Positions 45,850-58,860 of a DNA stretch of 64,000 nt are shown in pieces. The DNA is taken from the NCBI RefSeq assembly GCF_040054535.1, contig NC_090782.1, positions 25,161,501 through 25,225,500 on the forward strand. The letters run 5' to 3'. Position numbers and translations under genes: made by a program. A model generated the notes under the pieces. It worked only from the letters and a program-made list of their open reading frames with translations. It searched no databases and was not told where the DNA came from. The DNA comes from Antennarius striatus (taxonomy: Eukaryota > Chordata > Actinopteri > Lophiiformes > Antennariidae). Every line of letters starts with the position of its first letter. The stretch's first letter is position 1.

Positions 45850-47222
45850 CTGGTGGGGGGGAATTACGTGAGACTTCAGTTAAGGAAGAACATTATGAAT
45901 ATTTTACAATCACCTGCACTAAAACCCTCCTTAATCAGACCCCCCCTACCCCCAACCCCGGGGGGGTCTCCAGACGCGCGGTGGCGGTTATCTCCCAGAT
46001 AATAGGAGAAACACAGGAGGCAGCCAGGAATGAGACGGAGAGCAGGAGGAATGTAAACCTCACAGTGGAGGATAAATAAACCCGGACTCCCCAATCACTC
46101 GGCGTGAGCCCCCCCGCCCCCCCAACGCCGCTCAGATTATGGCACCGACCAAACAGCACCCATGCAAATCGGTTCAGGTGGGGGGCTGAGCGCAGGAACG
46201 GAGGGAATCATTCCAGATGAAAAAAAACCCAGAAGTGAAGGGATGTATTTCAGCGGCGCAGATGTTGGTGCACCAACGGCTGCCAGCGAACCGACCAATC
46301 AGGACGCAGCTGTGGCTGCGCGGCCAGAACACGTTCCCCACAAACAATGCAGGAGTTCACACAGACAGGGGTCGCCGTGGTAACCCTTCACATGGTTGCT
46401 AATCAGATGTAGGCACACAACAGATGGGGGGGGGCTGATTGATCAAAGCCGATCGGGATCATCTGGATCAGAAACACACAAACACAATTTAAGGATTATT
46501 CCTGATGCTGAAACAAAAATACCGTCTTAAATATTCAGGAATGTTCCGTGGATTCATGTTTGTGTGAAGTAAACACAAAACAAACGGGGGGGGGGGCACT
46601 TCCTGCTCTGTGGAGCTCATTAGAAGCTGAATGGAACGCCCACCGGTGGTGATCACCGGATCGATACCTGAGCGAGGAGCAAACGAACCTCTGATCACAT
46701 GATCAGAGGACGACCCGTGTCCTCATTGATCACCGGCTGGACTCTGAGACGGTGGGGTCCATCAAAGCAGCACAAGTATGGAACCCCCCCACCCCGGGCA
46801 TAAGAAGAAAGCCCGGCTGGATTCACCTCACGCCGCTGCAGCGCCTGTCAGAGTAAACGGGGGGGGGGGCGCATCCGCCATGAAGGAGATAAGAGGTGAA
46901 CGGGCCTCGAACCAGAGCGGGGGCTGTCACTCATCAATCCCACATGTTTGGAGTGGGGGGGTACGGGACTGGAGCTTTATTTTGTACACTTCATTCTGCT
47001 TCCAGGACTGTTTCTAGCCAATCCCACCCCCACCAGTTTGGAAATACACGTGCACAAACACACAGATAGCCCCCCCCGACCCCCCCCCCCCCCACACACA
47101 CACCCACACTTACACACTAACACGCTGGGCAGAATGACAGCTCAGCTCGGTTGCGTGCAAGGGGCCCGAGCTGGTGTTGTGTGGTCTGTGTGTGTGGGGA
47201 AAGATCTGTGGAGAGGCCTGGC

Positions 47223-47224
<2 letters not shown>

Positions 47225-47276
<52 letters not shown>

Positions 47277-47406
47277 TCTGGGTGTGTGGTCTCTGGCGCG
47301 GGCCTGGGGAGAGCCTGCTGACGGCTGGGATGAGAAAAGAGCCGCTGTGTTTACTTTACTCTGGGGGCCGAGCATGGACACGGGAACACTGCCCAGACCC
47401 CTCTGC

Positions 47407-47463
<57 letters not shown>
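47225..47463. repeat. Inverted pair of TG and CA arrays
   Basis: (TG)n at 47225-47276 and (CA)n at 47408-47463, separated by about 130 bp. The pair could form a stem in RNA. Same arrangement as at 7184-7430. Confidence 0.88.
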
Positions 47464-47464
<1 letters not shown>

Positions 47465-49177
47465 AGAATCTCGTGTCACACACCATCACAAATACTCTGT
47501 AAACTAGGTCATAGAAAACTGGATCTTGATTCATGTTAAATAAAGGAGGAAAACGTTCCAACGCTCCGGCTGGAAAACGGGGGGGGGGTGGCATTTTCTG
47601 CCGCCCCCTGAAGGTCGTGGGGGTCATCAAGGGATCCCTAGAAGATCACCCTTCCAGCACGAGGCTAAATTTAATCGATGACAACACACCTAGCTCTTTT
47701 TCTTCTCCCTGTGCTCTCCTCCAATCAGGACCCTGCTAGCCCCCCAGCGCTAGCTCCAGCTGCTCGCTCTGCTAACAGATTTGTTTTACTTGGAGGCTGA
47801 TTGGCAAACTGCAGGGGGCGGGGGGGTCTAAACGCTCCCTAATTCACTATTTATTTTAATCAACAAATGAATAAAAACATATAAATCTGATCAACATGGA
47901 CGCTTTTCTTTTCATTTTATTTTTCAGTTTTAATTTGATAAACTTTTATAATCCCCGAAGGGAAATTAGGAATAAAACGTAAAGTGAAATGTCTCATAAC
48001 GTACTATTCTTAAAACACTGTTTTGTCAAATAACAAAAAATAAAAAACATTGCATATAAAATAATATAATTTATAACGACTGAATTAAAGAAATAAAAAA
48101 GTTAAATTAACTTATTTTGCATTACATCATGAATAATCTCAACATCAATATATCAATGCATGTAAATAACTTAATCATCTGGAATTTGTTGTCATTTTGT
48201 TTGAAACAAGAAAAAAATAACTAAATAACATAAATGATAAATTGATAAATGATCTGTAAAACTCTTCTAACTCAACAGATTAATAAAAATAATATCCTAT
48301 AAATACTTCAGACCAACAGAGAACTACACTCTAAACCAACAATATGGGATTTATTGCATCACAATTCATGGATGTCATCCCTGATTTTTTTTTTTTTTTT
48401 TTTAAATGGAAGAATTAAAATAAAGTCTCTCTACTTTAAATATTGATGTTTTACGTCACTGTGTGCAGAGGGTTCTACTCATTTCACCCAACAAAGAAAC
48501 ACATCCCTGATCACAGAGTTGATGATCTGAACCATCAGACTCAGAAGTGAAGCCCAGGGTGAGGCCTGCGAGCTTTGACCTTTGACCTCTTTGTAGGAAC
48601 ATGCCGGCCTCTCAGTGGCGGCGCCCCGGACGCGTCGGCCGCCACATGAATGAGGCGTTCATGCCTCAGATGCGGCGGCTCAAAGGTGACTCGCATATGG
48701 CAGTGATTGGCAAGCGTGTGTGCGGACGTGTAAGGGAGACTGTAATGGGTTTGGGGGGCCACAAAGGGACCCATTTAGACAGTTCATCACCCTCGGCCCC
48801 TCAGAGCGCCTAAGTCACCCCCCCACCAACACTAACACATTTCACTCTGAGCTCCCCAACATTACACAAACACCAGATTCCATCAAAGATCCCCCCCCCG
48901 ACTGCTCTGAATGGACAGAGCCGGCCACACATCGCCCGACCCCGGCACTCTGATCACACAGAACGGGCGACGCCCCGAACAATCGCCCACAGTGTTCGCT
49001 CACGCCCGGGGCCGACCCGGCCCCCGACACGCGGACGGGGCGACGGACCGCAGCGGGAGTCGACCCGATCGGGTTTCAAACGAGCGGATCTGAAATAGAT
49101 GCGTGTTCCGTGCGGGAACTGATGCGAGTCATCGGTGATGAGTCAGCGTCTCAGAGCCTTCGTGACAGAGGAGGGGT

Positions 49178-49220
49178 GGAGGAGGAGGAGGAGGAGGAGG
49201 AGGAGGAGGAGGAGGAGGAG
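49178..49220. repeat. (GGA)n tract
   Basis: About 14 uninterrupted GGA units, purine-only on the plus strand and able to form triplex or G-rich structures. It translates as poly-Glu in one frame but has no coding context. Confidence 0.92.
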
Positions 49221-49831
49221 GACGGAGCGGTCCGGCTCGCCATCCCACCGCCGTCCCGTCTGCCCACAGGCTTTGTTATCTTTAGGGCTCGCTGCTTGTT
49301 TGTTTGTCGGTCTCGAGTGCTTTTCAGAGAAAAGGTCCAACAAAGTGAAGTCCTCGGTTTCCCATCTGAACGTCCTGGAACAATAAACAGAAATATGGAG
49401 GACCGGCCCGCAAATGTGGAGAGATGTTTGTAGAGGATTAGCTGGCTGGAGACAGATGGCTTCACCCAGTGACATGGGGGGAGGAGAGCCGGTGTGAGAA
49501 CGGACCCACAGCCACAGGAATTCATCAATGAACCTGATTGATCCATGAACATTACTCCATCTGAGAGTCTGCTTTATAAGGAGTCAACGTTCAAAAATGT
49601 ACTAAATTATTAAATTGAAATATTTGACCGGCGTTAGAATTCTTTTTTAAAAGTATAAAAAGTTTTACTAGCAGAAATGAAGCTGATATTTTCAATCAAA
49701 CCAGAACCACAAGTGATCTGGTCTTTTTTTATATATCCAAACGGGATAATCAATCACCAATATGCTTGTTTACGCTTCTGGAAATTAACTGATGAAGTAA
49801 TCAACTAAGGCTGAAACAATTATTATATCCC

Positions 49832-50375
49832 GCGAAGCGAAGATGTCTGAAAGAAAAAGCTCATGACTCAGGCAGCAAAGGGGAAGAAAATGAGATGATG
49901 ACTTTGACCTTGAGAAAACTAGGTCAAGGTCAAATTTCAACTTTAGTGCTCATCGCAGATTTTTGATAGGCAGTCACATGATACCGTACACACATTCTCT
50001 TGGCTGACGGCATCTGTTCTGTGAGTTTCAGACTTACGTGAGACACAAAAGTGTTTTAAACAGTCTATCAGAGTGTTTTAAAGGTAATACAGATAGAAGG
50101 ATGGGGAGGGTTCAGTGCTCCCCAATTACCCTAAATAATAATATAAATAGTTTATCACTCTATTACGGAATTAATTGCGTGTGGTTCCTGGAACACGTTA
50201 ACCACGAGGAACGATGGCACACTGTACACCTTTCTGAAACCTGATGAGAAATAATCACAAAACAAAAAGCAACATTTTCAGGAAGCCAAAAATGTGTAGG
50301 TCAGGGTAAAAGTTTGAGTTTAGGGGTGTCACAGGATGTTGCAGTCTCTGACTGTCTTGTTCTGTTTGTAAGGTT
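49832..50375 (-). repeat. Nuclear-receptor-motif repeat, copy F, interrupted by a Tigger-like fragment
   Basis: The outer parts 49832-49950 (GCGAAGATGTCTGAAAGAAA; GACCTTGAGAAAACTAGGTC then AAGGTCAAA) and 50225-50375 (GCAACATTTTCAGGAAGCCA; TAGGGGTGTCACAGGATGTT) match the dispersed repeat. The middle, about 50090-50225, contains GGTTCCTGGAACACGTTAAC, which matches the Tigger-like end at the window start. Confidence 0.6.
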
Positions 50376-50557
50376 CTTGCAGGAAGCTAAAACCAAGGAA
50401 ACGACGGGGTAAAGATCAGATGTTTGAATGCTGCACGGACCAAACGTCCACCTTCAGCTCCCCCGTCCCATGATCCATCTGTCCAGACCTGACTGGTCAC
50501 GGGACTCTCAGTGTGAAAACCAGTGGTTCAGGCCTGTCAGCAGGAAGCAGGCAACCC

Positions 50558-50578
50558 GGGGGGGGGGGGGGGGGGGGG
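50558..50578. repeat. Run of about 21 G
   Basis: A homopolymer G tract on the plus strand, a possible G-quadruplex. Its length is unreliable in most sequencing technologies. Confidence 0.85.
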
Positions 50579-51808
50579 CAGAGCCTAGGGAGCCGAGCCG
50601 CTTGGCAAACAAGGCTCGGCTTCAGCTCTGTTGTTCGATTCCCCACGCAGTCCGTGGAGGAGCGGCACGGAGGAAAAGCCTCAAAAAAACACAGCCCACA
50701 TTCCACCAAAACAAACAAGCAGGGCCACCCAAATTTTTCAATTAGAGCCCCAAGAGGGGGGCAGGAAATGGATCAGTGTAGCCTTGCCCCCGCATTCCCC
50801 AGCCGAGCAGTGCTGACTTTAGGGCAGATATACACAGAGCCGTGTCGGCTCTCGCTGAAAGGCTGACGACACGGATGATGGAGGAGCTCCATGACATCGT
50901 GCTCCTGTGACGGCGACACGGCGCCCGCCGGCAATCGACCTGCCAATCAATAACTCGTAATCAGTTGAACAAGCACACACACAGTTAGACACGGATTCCC
51001 CCGGAGAAAAAACAACTACTTAAAGAAAGCACGCTACGACAAAAGTTGATAAAAGTACACAAGAGTGGGATTAGAGAGGCTTCGGCTCGGTTCTGTATGA
51101 AAACACTGCGTTTAATCAGGCTGAGCTAAGCATGAAGCTGCTTTATTAAAGCGGGGGGGTCGCTTCAGTTCCAGGCTGGGATCACGGTCATCATCACTTT
51201 TATGTGTATATCATCTTCATCATTATTATTAGAGTTGACAATGCAGTCGTTAATGCACATACTACAATTTCTAGTCTATTACTAGCTGTTAATGTGGATC
51301 TACATGTTCCACTCGCTGCTGCACTAATTAAAAATTACTTTTACAGAAATATCAGACTTAAGCTTTTAAAATAAAAGTACACACTCCACACATTTGGGGT
51401 TCCAGCAAATTAAATGTGGACGTTTGTTGATTTTTATCATATATAAATATTAATTAATAAACACTCAATCTGAAACACAACAGGCTATTTTAACTTTAAA
51501 CCTTGTCCGGAATTTTACAGACATTAGTAAATCAAGGAAATAAAACAAAAGGCTAAAAAAGAAGATAATCATTACATATTTCAAAGATCAGAGGCAAAGA
51601 ATTCTTCAATAAACTCTGTGAAGCATTATATGTCAAAAGATGATCAGATGAGAAAAGATCAATCAGATTTATATCATCTATTAAATTGACATGAAATTCT
51701 GCCTCTGAAGCTGTGAAGAGAACAGGAGGGCATCCCATCATCACCATAAAGACGGTTTAAAGCAGCAAACAGGGAATATAGCACTAAAACCTAACGCAAT
51801 AATTTACA

Positions 51809-51814
51809 TTATTG

Positions 51815-51861
<47 letters not shown>
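51809..51861. repeat. (ATT)n tract
   Basis: About 16 ATT units, flanked by AT-rich unique sequence in the inferred EXOC2 intron 1. Confidence 0.9.
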
Positions 51862-51863
<2 letters not shown>

Positions 51864-52281
51864 TGTCGCAGAGGTCAGTCACAGTAAAAAGAGTGTAGAA
51901 CTCACGATTTTAGGACAATTAAACAGTAAATTTAGAAAGAGGAAGGGAGGGTGACTGTGGTGTGTTAGGTTTGCAGAATAAACGGGCTTTGATCAGATCA
52001 ATTACTCTCATAACTACGTGAAAGGCGCAATTTATCGATCAAAATCATTCGCGACTGCAGACGCGATGCTAGCTTTGCTTTGACAGGTAACGTTAGCTTC
52101 GGCTAGCAGCGTCCGCTAGCAGCTAACGGCTCTGCCGTGAAATCTAACCGTTGCAGCGGCTGTCACTGGTGTCGTTCCTATTTTTAAAACCTGTTTATAT
52201 TCCTGCTTGAGGTAAAACGTTTAGACTTTTTCTATTTTCAGCATTTAGGAGAAAAATATCTTAAAGAAAATGTTGACTTAC

Positions 52282-52345
52282 TGCTGTCAGAGACGAGACC
52301 GCAGCTGCCGTTTCCTGTTTCCTGTGATTACTTCCGCCTTACTTT
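52282..52345 (-). promoter_or_regulatory. Probable EXOC2 non-coding exon 1 and core promoter
   Basis: On the minus strand the sequence GGCGGAAGTAATCACAGG continues through GGCAGCTGCGGTCTCGTCTC to GACAGCA|GTAAGTC, a near-consensus splice donor at 52281. GCGGAAGT is a strong ETS/GABPA site of the kind found in TATA-less housekeeping promoters, which suits EXOC2. No other start for the EXOC2 transcript was found nearer the coding exons. Confidence 0.55.
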
Positions 52346-55300
52346 ATTATCTACGGCCTTCAAAATAAAAGTATATAAAATGATGGCGAATTTATACTAA
52401 TAATAATGGATTGGATTCATATAGCGCCTTTATGTTTACATTTACATTATTGAGAGCTTTTTTTAATTAAAAATAATAATAAACAGCTTGGAGACTTTGA
52501 AAAATTGTGATTTTAATTATTTGGTTTAGAAACACACTTCTAAAATATAATGGCAGCATCTGACTGATCAGTCTCTACGATGGCAAATAAAATTGAACAT
52601 TTGATGAAAATCCCATGAAATGGAATCTTAAATACTTTTTTTATAGAGAAGCAATGATGCATTAAAATCATGGAGGAAACTCCATTTTATCACAACTTAC
52701 CAGTCAAGTGTTTTATAAATTATTATTATGATTACTATTGCTTAATATAATACATACGTGAAAACATCAACATTAAAGAACCAAAACATCTGCATTCGTA
52801 AGAAATTAGCAGAACTGTGCACAAAGTAAATTCTGAATGTATTTTCTTGAAAGATAAACAACTTTTTAAAAATATATTCAGTGCATAATATATCAAAGTA
52901 CTTTTCTTGCATTTTTTGAGCATTTATGTCATCCAAAATCTGTATAAATAACACATTTTAAAAAAAACATGTTTTATGCATTATGCTGACAGCAGTTTTG
53001 AGGCTGAGGTGCATTCAGACCACTTCTCAATGTACATTCCAACATATGAATTCATGTAGCCCTGCACACCTCCTGTTGCACAGATGTCCTGCTGTGTATA
53101 ACAACACTGAGCAGTCATCCAATATCTGCTTCAAGACATTTGACTATTGTGTTTAGCGGCTTGCTCATTCGGTCTCTCTCAAAATAAGACGTTTATGTGA
53201 CACAGAAATGATCAGTTTATAAAAATCTTTCTCCTCTGAAGTGACGTCCTTGGAGTGGGACACAGTGGGAGCTTTGCCTCTTTCTCGTCTCTCTTTTCAC
53301 GGTGCATCACTGAGGTATTTCCACTTGTTCTGGGAAAGGCGCAGCGACATTAGAAATGCAACATAGACCACCCAGGCTCACACTGGAGTACCGATATCAT
53401 TACATTTATCTCACCAAATTGTGCAGAGCAGAAAGACTTTGTGTGATAAGGCAAGGCCCAATCCCAAGGGGACGCACATTGTCCAATTAGACGGGGTAAT
53501 CTGATAATTAAGGGATCAAACTGTGACCTGTGCTTTTGGACAGATGCTGAGGCAGCAGAGGGACCGTTTGTCTTCATAAACATCAAGAGAAATGACGCTG
53601 CAAGATTCTGATCTGGGTCTCGGCGGTGCAGCCTTCGCCACTGAACGGGAACATTAGTGACATAAATGAGCTCAATTATACGTGTCACATCTTGAGACGC
53701 ATTTCAAAGGAAGAAATTATTATATCTTATTATCTTAATTTTAGCCAATCGACGAGAACATCCTGCTGGGCTGCTTTAACTTCCTGCGTGCAGCTCGGTG
53801 TTCAGTGGATTCGTGAGACAAACAGCATCCATCTTCTCACGTGACTCCAACGATAAATTTCATTTCACAACCGCTCATTGTGGTTTCATTAACCACACCT
53901 GCTTGGAGCAGGTGTCCCAGGTGTGACTCCCCGGGGGTGGGGGTGGGGGCTCCTGGCTCCTTGAACCTCTCGGTGACCCCCATCCCGTCATGGCACATGC
54001 TGCGCTGGCACCATTGCTCATCCCTGAACTCTATTGTTCATTGTTTGTCTTCTCCAGTTTTTTCCCATGGGCCCCCGGCCAGTGAGAGGAAAAGGTCACT
54101 GTAAATATTGCACTGAAATCCTCCCTCCCTCCCATAGAGCTCCTGAAGATGGAACAGGCGACCAGTGGGTGAGCACTTCCTTCCTGCGCGGGGCATTTCA
54201 ACTGTACAACATCAAACGGGTGTGAATCGCTCGGTGTCAGAGATCGCTGCCGTGAGATCATGTGCTTAGTGTTCGCTCTACAATAACCTGGGCAGGTCTG
54301 GGGCGTCTCGGGGCGCAATCAAGCTGGGATTTAACGAGACCACTGGATGGAAGAAGGAAAACACTTCTATTATTAGACACTAGGGGAACTGAAAAGAAAT
54401 TACTTTGCCAAAAAAGAAGAATTCACACCTTATATACTCATAAATGTGAACTAATCCATTCCCTCTCTGTAGAAAATATAGATTCCAAGGGAAATTGAAT
54501 GAGCGCCCTCTGACCCATGTGTGGCTAATTACTAGCCTGTAGCGCTGCTGTTAATACAAGGCAGGGAGATAAATAAACCCCTGATATTTGGGTTTGTTTT
54601 GCTTCTGAATGGCGCTCCATCTCCCGCTGCCCCCCACCCCCAACCCCCCTTTCCTGCAGCACTCCGGTTCCCTGGGCTCACATTTTGGGATCCGGAAATC
54701 CAGGCCTGTGCCAGGCTCAGCTTGGAAAAGCATCTACATCAACACAATGCAAGAGGGGGCTTTAAAGGGGAGCCGTCCACGGTAAGTGCCCCAGCCGGGC
54801 GTCAGGAGCGATAAGTGGATGAAGATGGAGAACTGGGACGACTCGACAACGAGGTGGCAAAAATAATAAGATAGAAATTTGAAGGGAGAATGACTCAGAG
54901 TGTGTCCACATGAGTCTCCAGTGATCCCATAACCCAAACTGGGAAGAACATTCCTCCCACCAAAGCATCCCCTAAACTTTAGGGGAAATGCAGGATCCAG
55001 TTTGATTTTAAGCAGATGACACTCAGCTCTACCTGTCAATCAACCCCACCTCCCTCCTCCACATCTGATGGGCTAGTAGGAATTAAAGTGATGAAGATGA
55101 CTCTCATCATCACCACAACCACCTCTAAATACAACTTTTCAAAATTGCCTGATCAGTTTATTTATTATAATTACTTTTATTAGTTTATTTTACTCTGTTA
55201 TTGTGACACATTTTTGAAATGCATTCCTATTATTATGAGTTTTTTGACTCTTTATTACCCTGTAGTTTATGACACTCCCCTGTAGGATAAAGTGATGTTA

Positions 55301-57790
55301 TTTTATTTATAATCTCCTTGTCATTTTTGCCCATCTGATCTATTTTCCATCAAAAGGCAGGTGAGATTGTGAAATTCCCACAGTCAGCTGGAAGAATCTG
55401 AAGGAAAATAGTGGGTGTAGGCGGGAATAAAGGGGCATTTTCCCAAATATGTCCGGGCTTTACCACCCAGGTTAACATAACATGTTCCCTGCCTTCTCAT
55501 AACACCGCTCCTTCGGCTCCCCGGGCCAGACAACGGGCTCCTGTGTCTCAGGAGGCGCAGACGGGCTCGGCCCTGAGAACCAGGCAGGAAAAAAGTCACT
55601 GGGAAAAGTCTAGGAGCTAAGATGTAGAAATCCACGAGGGTGCTGAGGACGTAAAAACATGCGCGCCAGATCCGTTCGGGTTGTCGTGCAGCTCGTTGCG
55701 CCTTTGGACGCTCGTCCCTCCGCCAGGAGTAACGTAACGTCCGCGGAGGCGCGTTCCGCCCCCGATGAGACGTGACAAGCGCTCATTACCGGTTGTGTTT
55801 ACAAACAGACCGGCTTAGTTACAGCTGGGGGGGGGGGTCACTGGGGAGCCGGATGGACCGGAGCCCGACGCAATCAAGAGAGCAGGACTCGATCTGACGC
55901 AGCGCCCGGACGCGGCTCCGCGCTCCGCCGGTACCGGTCAGATAATCATTTAAATCTGAGGATTTCATTTTAAAATGACCAACGAATGGACAAAAACAGC
56001 GTTACTTAGCAACACCTGTGTGATAGAAGGGCGTTGTCATGACATCCACTTCAATAGCAGGCAGAGAAATAAATTAATAAGCAACAAGCAAATGAATAAA
56101 GACAGAATTTTAAAACGTTAAATCATCGAGGTGAGAGGTTGACCTCCTATCAACACGGGAAATATATGAATATAAATACACAAATATGTACAAATACACA
56201 CACACATGTTTAGTTACAGAGTAGAGTAGACAGCTGTTTGAGTATGTATTATATAATGTAGCTATAAAATAACCACAAACACCGTTATTAGATTTTATTT
56301 TAATTTAAATGTTTGTCATTAAATTTTGTGAACTGAATTCACTTTCTTTCTACATCTGGTCAATTAAAATAAACATTTATCTATAATGTTCCGATCTGTT
56401 CTGTACATCATAAACAATAAAATTAGAGAATAATCGAGTCTATTTTATTTCATATATTTTTTAAAGTAATCCCGGATATCACATCCAAATTAAAATACAG
56501 GTCTAAATCTGAATTAGTTGTCAACATCAATGAATTATAAAATCAAAATTAAGTACCTACAAGCAATAAGTTTGTAATATAATGAAGGGAAGTGAGTTCT
56601 CTGCTGAGGAGGAAAATACCAGGGTTTTTTAAATACTCCTCCAATTCAAGTGTCCAGAATCTGAAATTAATTTCGGTCCCAGAGGAAGTGAAATACATCC
56701 TCCTATTCAAAAGCCCTTCATGCTTCCAGCACATCCAGCTCCCCCATCTGTTAATTATTTGCAGTAAATTCAGTAAATTATGAGGAATATTTGGCAGCTT
56801 ATGACAAAAACTGAGAAGCAAATGAAACGAAAATGTTATTGGTTTAGTGATCCGTTTATAGGAAAAGGGGAATAAAAGAAAGACGAGCACAGGAAACAAA
56901 AGTGAAGCTACTTCAGCTGAAATCCACTGGAGCAGAGAAATAAATATAAAGTTTATGAAGCTAATGGGTCAGTTGTTAGATGAGTTTTGCTTCGCTGCTT
57001 GTTCATGATTCAAACATGGGTCACAAACCAAATGAAACTTTTCTTTAAAGCATCCTGATAATCTGTTAATTCATGGTTCCGGGAGGAGGGTCACCCCTTA
57101 ATCCCAGGACAGATGCAGATACTGGTCAAACTGGTTACTGGATTATCACCAGTGAGACTCAAACCTTTCCTCCTGAAGCTTCATCACTGAAACTGACCCG
57201 AACTGAAATCGAGCAAATTAAAACTGAACGAAGAGCCCGGGATTAACGACACAACTGAACCAACTGAACCAACAGAACCAACAGAACCAACTGAACCAAC
57301 TGAACACAACGTGGCATCTGATTTTCCACTGTGTGAAAGGAAGCGGGGGTCTTTAGCTGAATGAGCCCCCTAATGCCACACATGGGTTTGTGTATCCCAG
57401 GGCTGTGCCTGTCAGGCTTTAACGCACTCAGCTGGCTTCAGACGACATGAACTGGACTCTAGAATGATGGAACATGTCTTCAGACGCCGTGAGGACTCAG
57501 GCCTGGGGAGGAACCTCTGCAGGATTCCTCCTCTCCATTCGGTCCAGACCTTTGCTGAGTTGTGGCTGCAGCCCAGAAGAGGGCGCCCGCGATCCTGGTT
57601 TCTCAGCTGGGATGTCTGGTCCTGTTTGCACTCCTGCATTTAAATTTAGAGTATAGAAATTTTTTAAAAATAGTTTCAGAAATATCAAAATGTAAATCCA
57701 AATATGACTTCGGACCTTTGTCAGCCTTACAGTCCAGCAGCTGCATGAGAAAAGTCCGTCTATGAAACACTTAAATTAAATTATTTTTAA
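52346..57790. other. Repeat-poor, gene-free tract with possible conserved non-coding elements
   Basis: No coding exon was recognised. Unlike the rest of the window this tract has almost no dinucleotide arrays and is high in complexity, particularly 52980-53750, 53990-54250, 54480-54780, 55390-55640 and 56590-56800. It includes homeodomain and TCF-like motifs such as CTGATAATTAAGGGATCAAA near 53500. In vertebrates the FOXQ1/FOXF2/FOXC1 cluster lies beyond EXOC2, so distal enhancers are plausible. That is inference. Confidence 0.35.
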
Positions 57791-57878
57791 GAAATAGAAG
57801 AAACTTTTAAAAAATCCACCCAAACCAACAAGGTTACTGGAAATCTGCTCCCAATCCTCCTTAAAAATAAAAACGGAA

Positions 57879-58124
<246 letters not shown>

Positions 58125-58322
58125 ATTCAGAAACAAAAACAATTCTGTCAAACTGAAAACAAAACAGATTTTTTGTTAAAGGTCAAACAAACCAACAACA
58201 ATGTTGTTAGAAAAAATCCGGATGCAAACCGTATCGATCTGGATTGTTTCCGGATATGTTGTGACGTATGTATCAGTTATGATTGATTATCGATAAATAA
58301 ATACAGGAGAGTTTGCTCGTGT

Positions 58323-58460
<138 letters not shown>

Positions 58461-58639
58461 ACGACAATGAGGAAGAGGATGGAGGAAGGTAACCCACGGA
58501 ACCAGCAGGTTCGGGTCGGTCTGACGCCTGTGACCCCCCCCCCTCCCACACACACGTCACGTGACGCGTGCACGCGGTGGTGGGGGGGTCACTGCATTGT
58601 GAAGCGGCGCGTCCTGCAGGAAGGGAAGCAGCGTGTGTG

Positions 58640-58860
58640 CAGCTGAGTGGGGGGGGGGGGGCGTTTGGGCGTGGGTGGGTGGGGGGTGTCTATAGGAGCG
58701 TGTCTGCGGGGGGGGGGGGGGGGGGGCGTGACGCGCAGAGGTGCAAACTGAGGTCAGTTCCAGCCTCTTAGCTTTGATCCCTCAGCTGAACTGGATGAAA
58801 GACATCCTGCTTCACTCACGGGGGGGGGGGGGGGGCGTAGAGGCATGGGGGCTGGGGGGG
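58640..58860. repeat. Cluster of long G-tracts
   Basis: Runs of 12-18 G occur near 58649, 58709 and 58821, with GGGTGGGTGGGGGG-type sequence between. G-quadruplex formation is likely on the plus strand. Run lengths should be treated as approximate. Confidence 0.8.

Larger units (their letters stand above)
45850..52281 (-). other. Inferred EXOC2 intron 1
   Basis: If the non-coding exon at 52282 is correct, this 6.4-kb stretch is the first intron. No other gene was found. It contains poly-G runs, paired TG (47225-47276) and CA (47408-47463) arrays, a GGA tract, repeat copy F and an ATT array. High-complexity blocks at about 48590-48760, 49090-49480 and 50430-50900 could be conserved non-coding DNA. 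Confidence 0.45.

Noticed and set aside
48541..48813. Overlapping open readings on both strands near a GC-rich block
   Set aside because: No homology recognised, no splice-flanked exon structure; treated as possible non-coding conservation only.
53350..53688. 112-codon minus-strand open reading in the repeat-poor island
   Set aside because: No similarity to a known protein and no promoter or splice evidence; length is within chance expectation for this composition.
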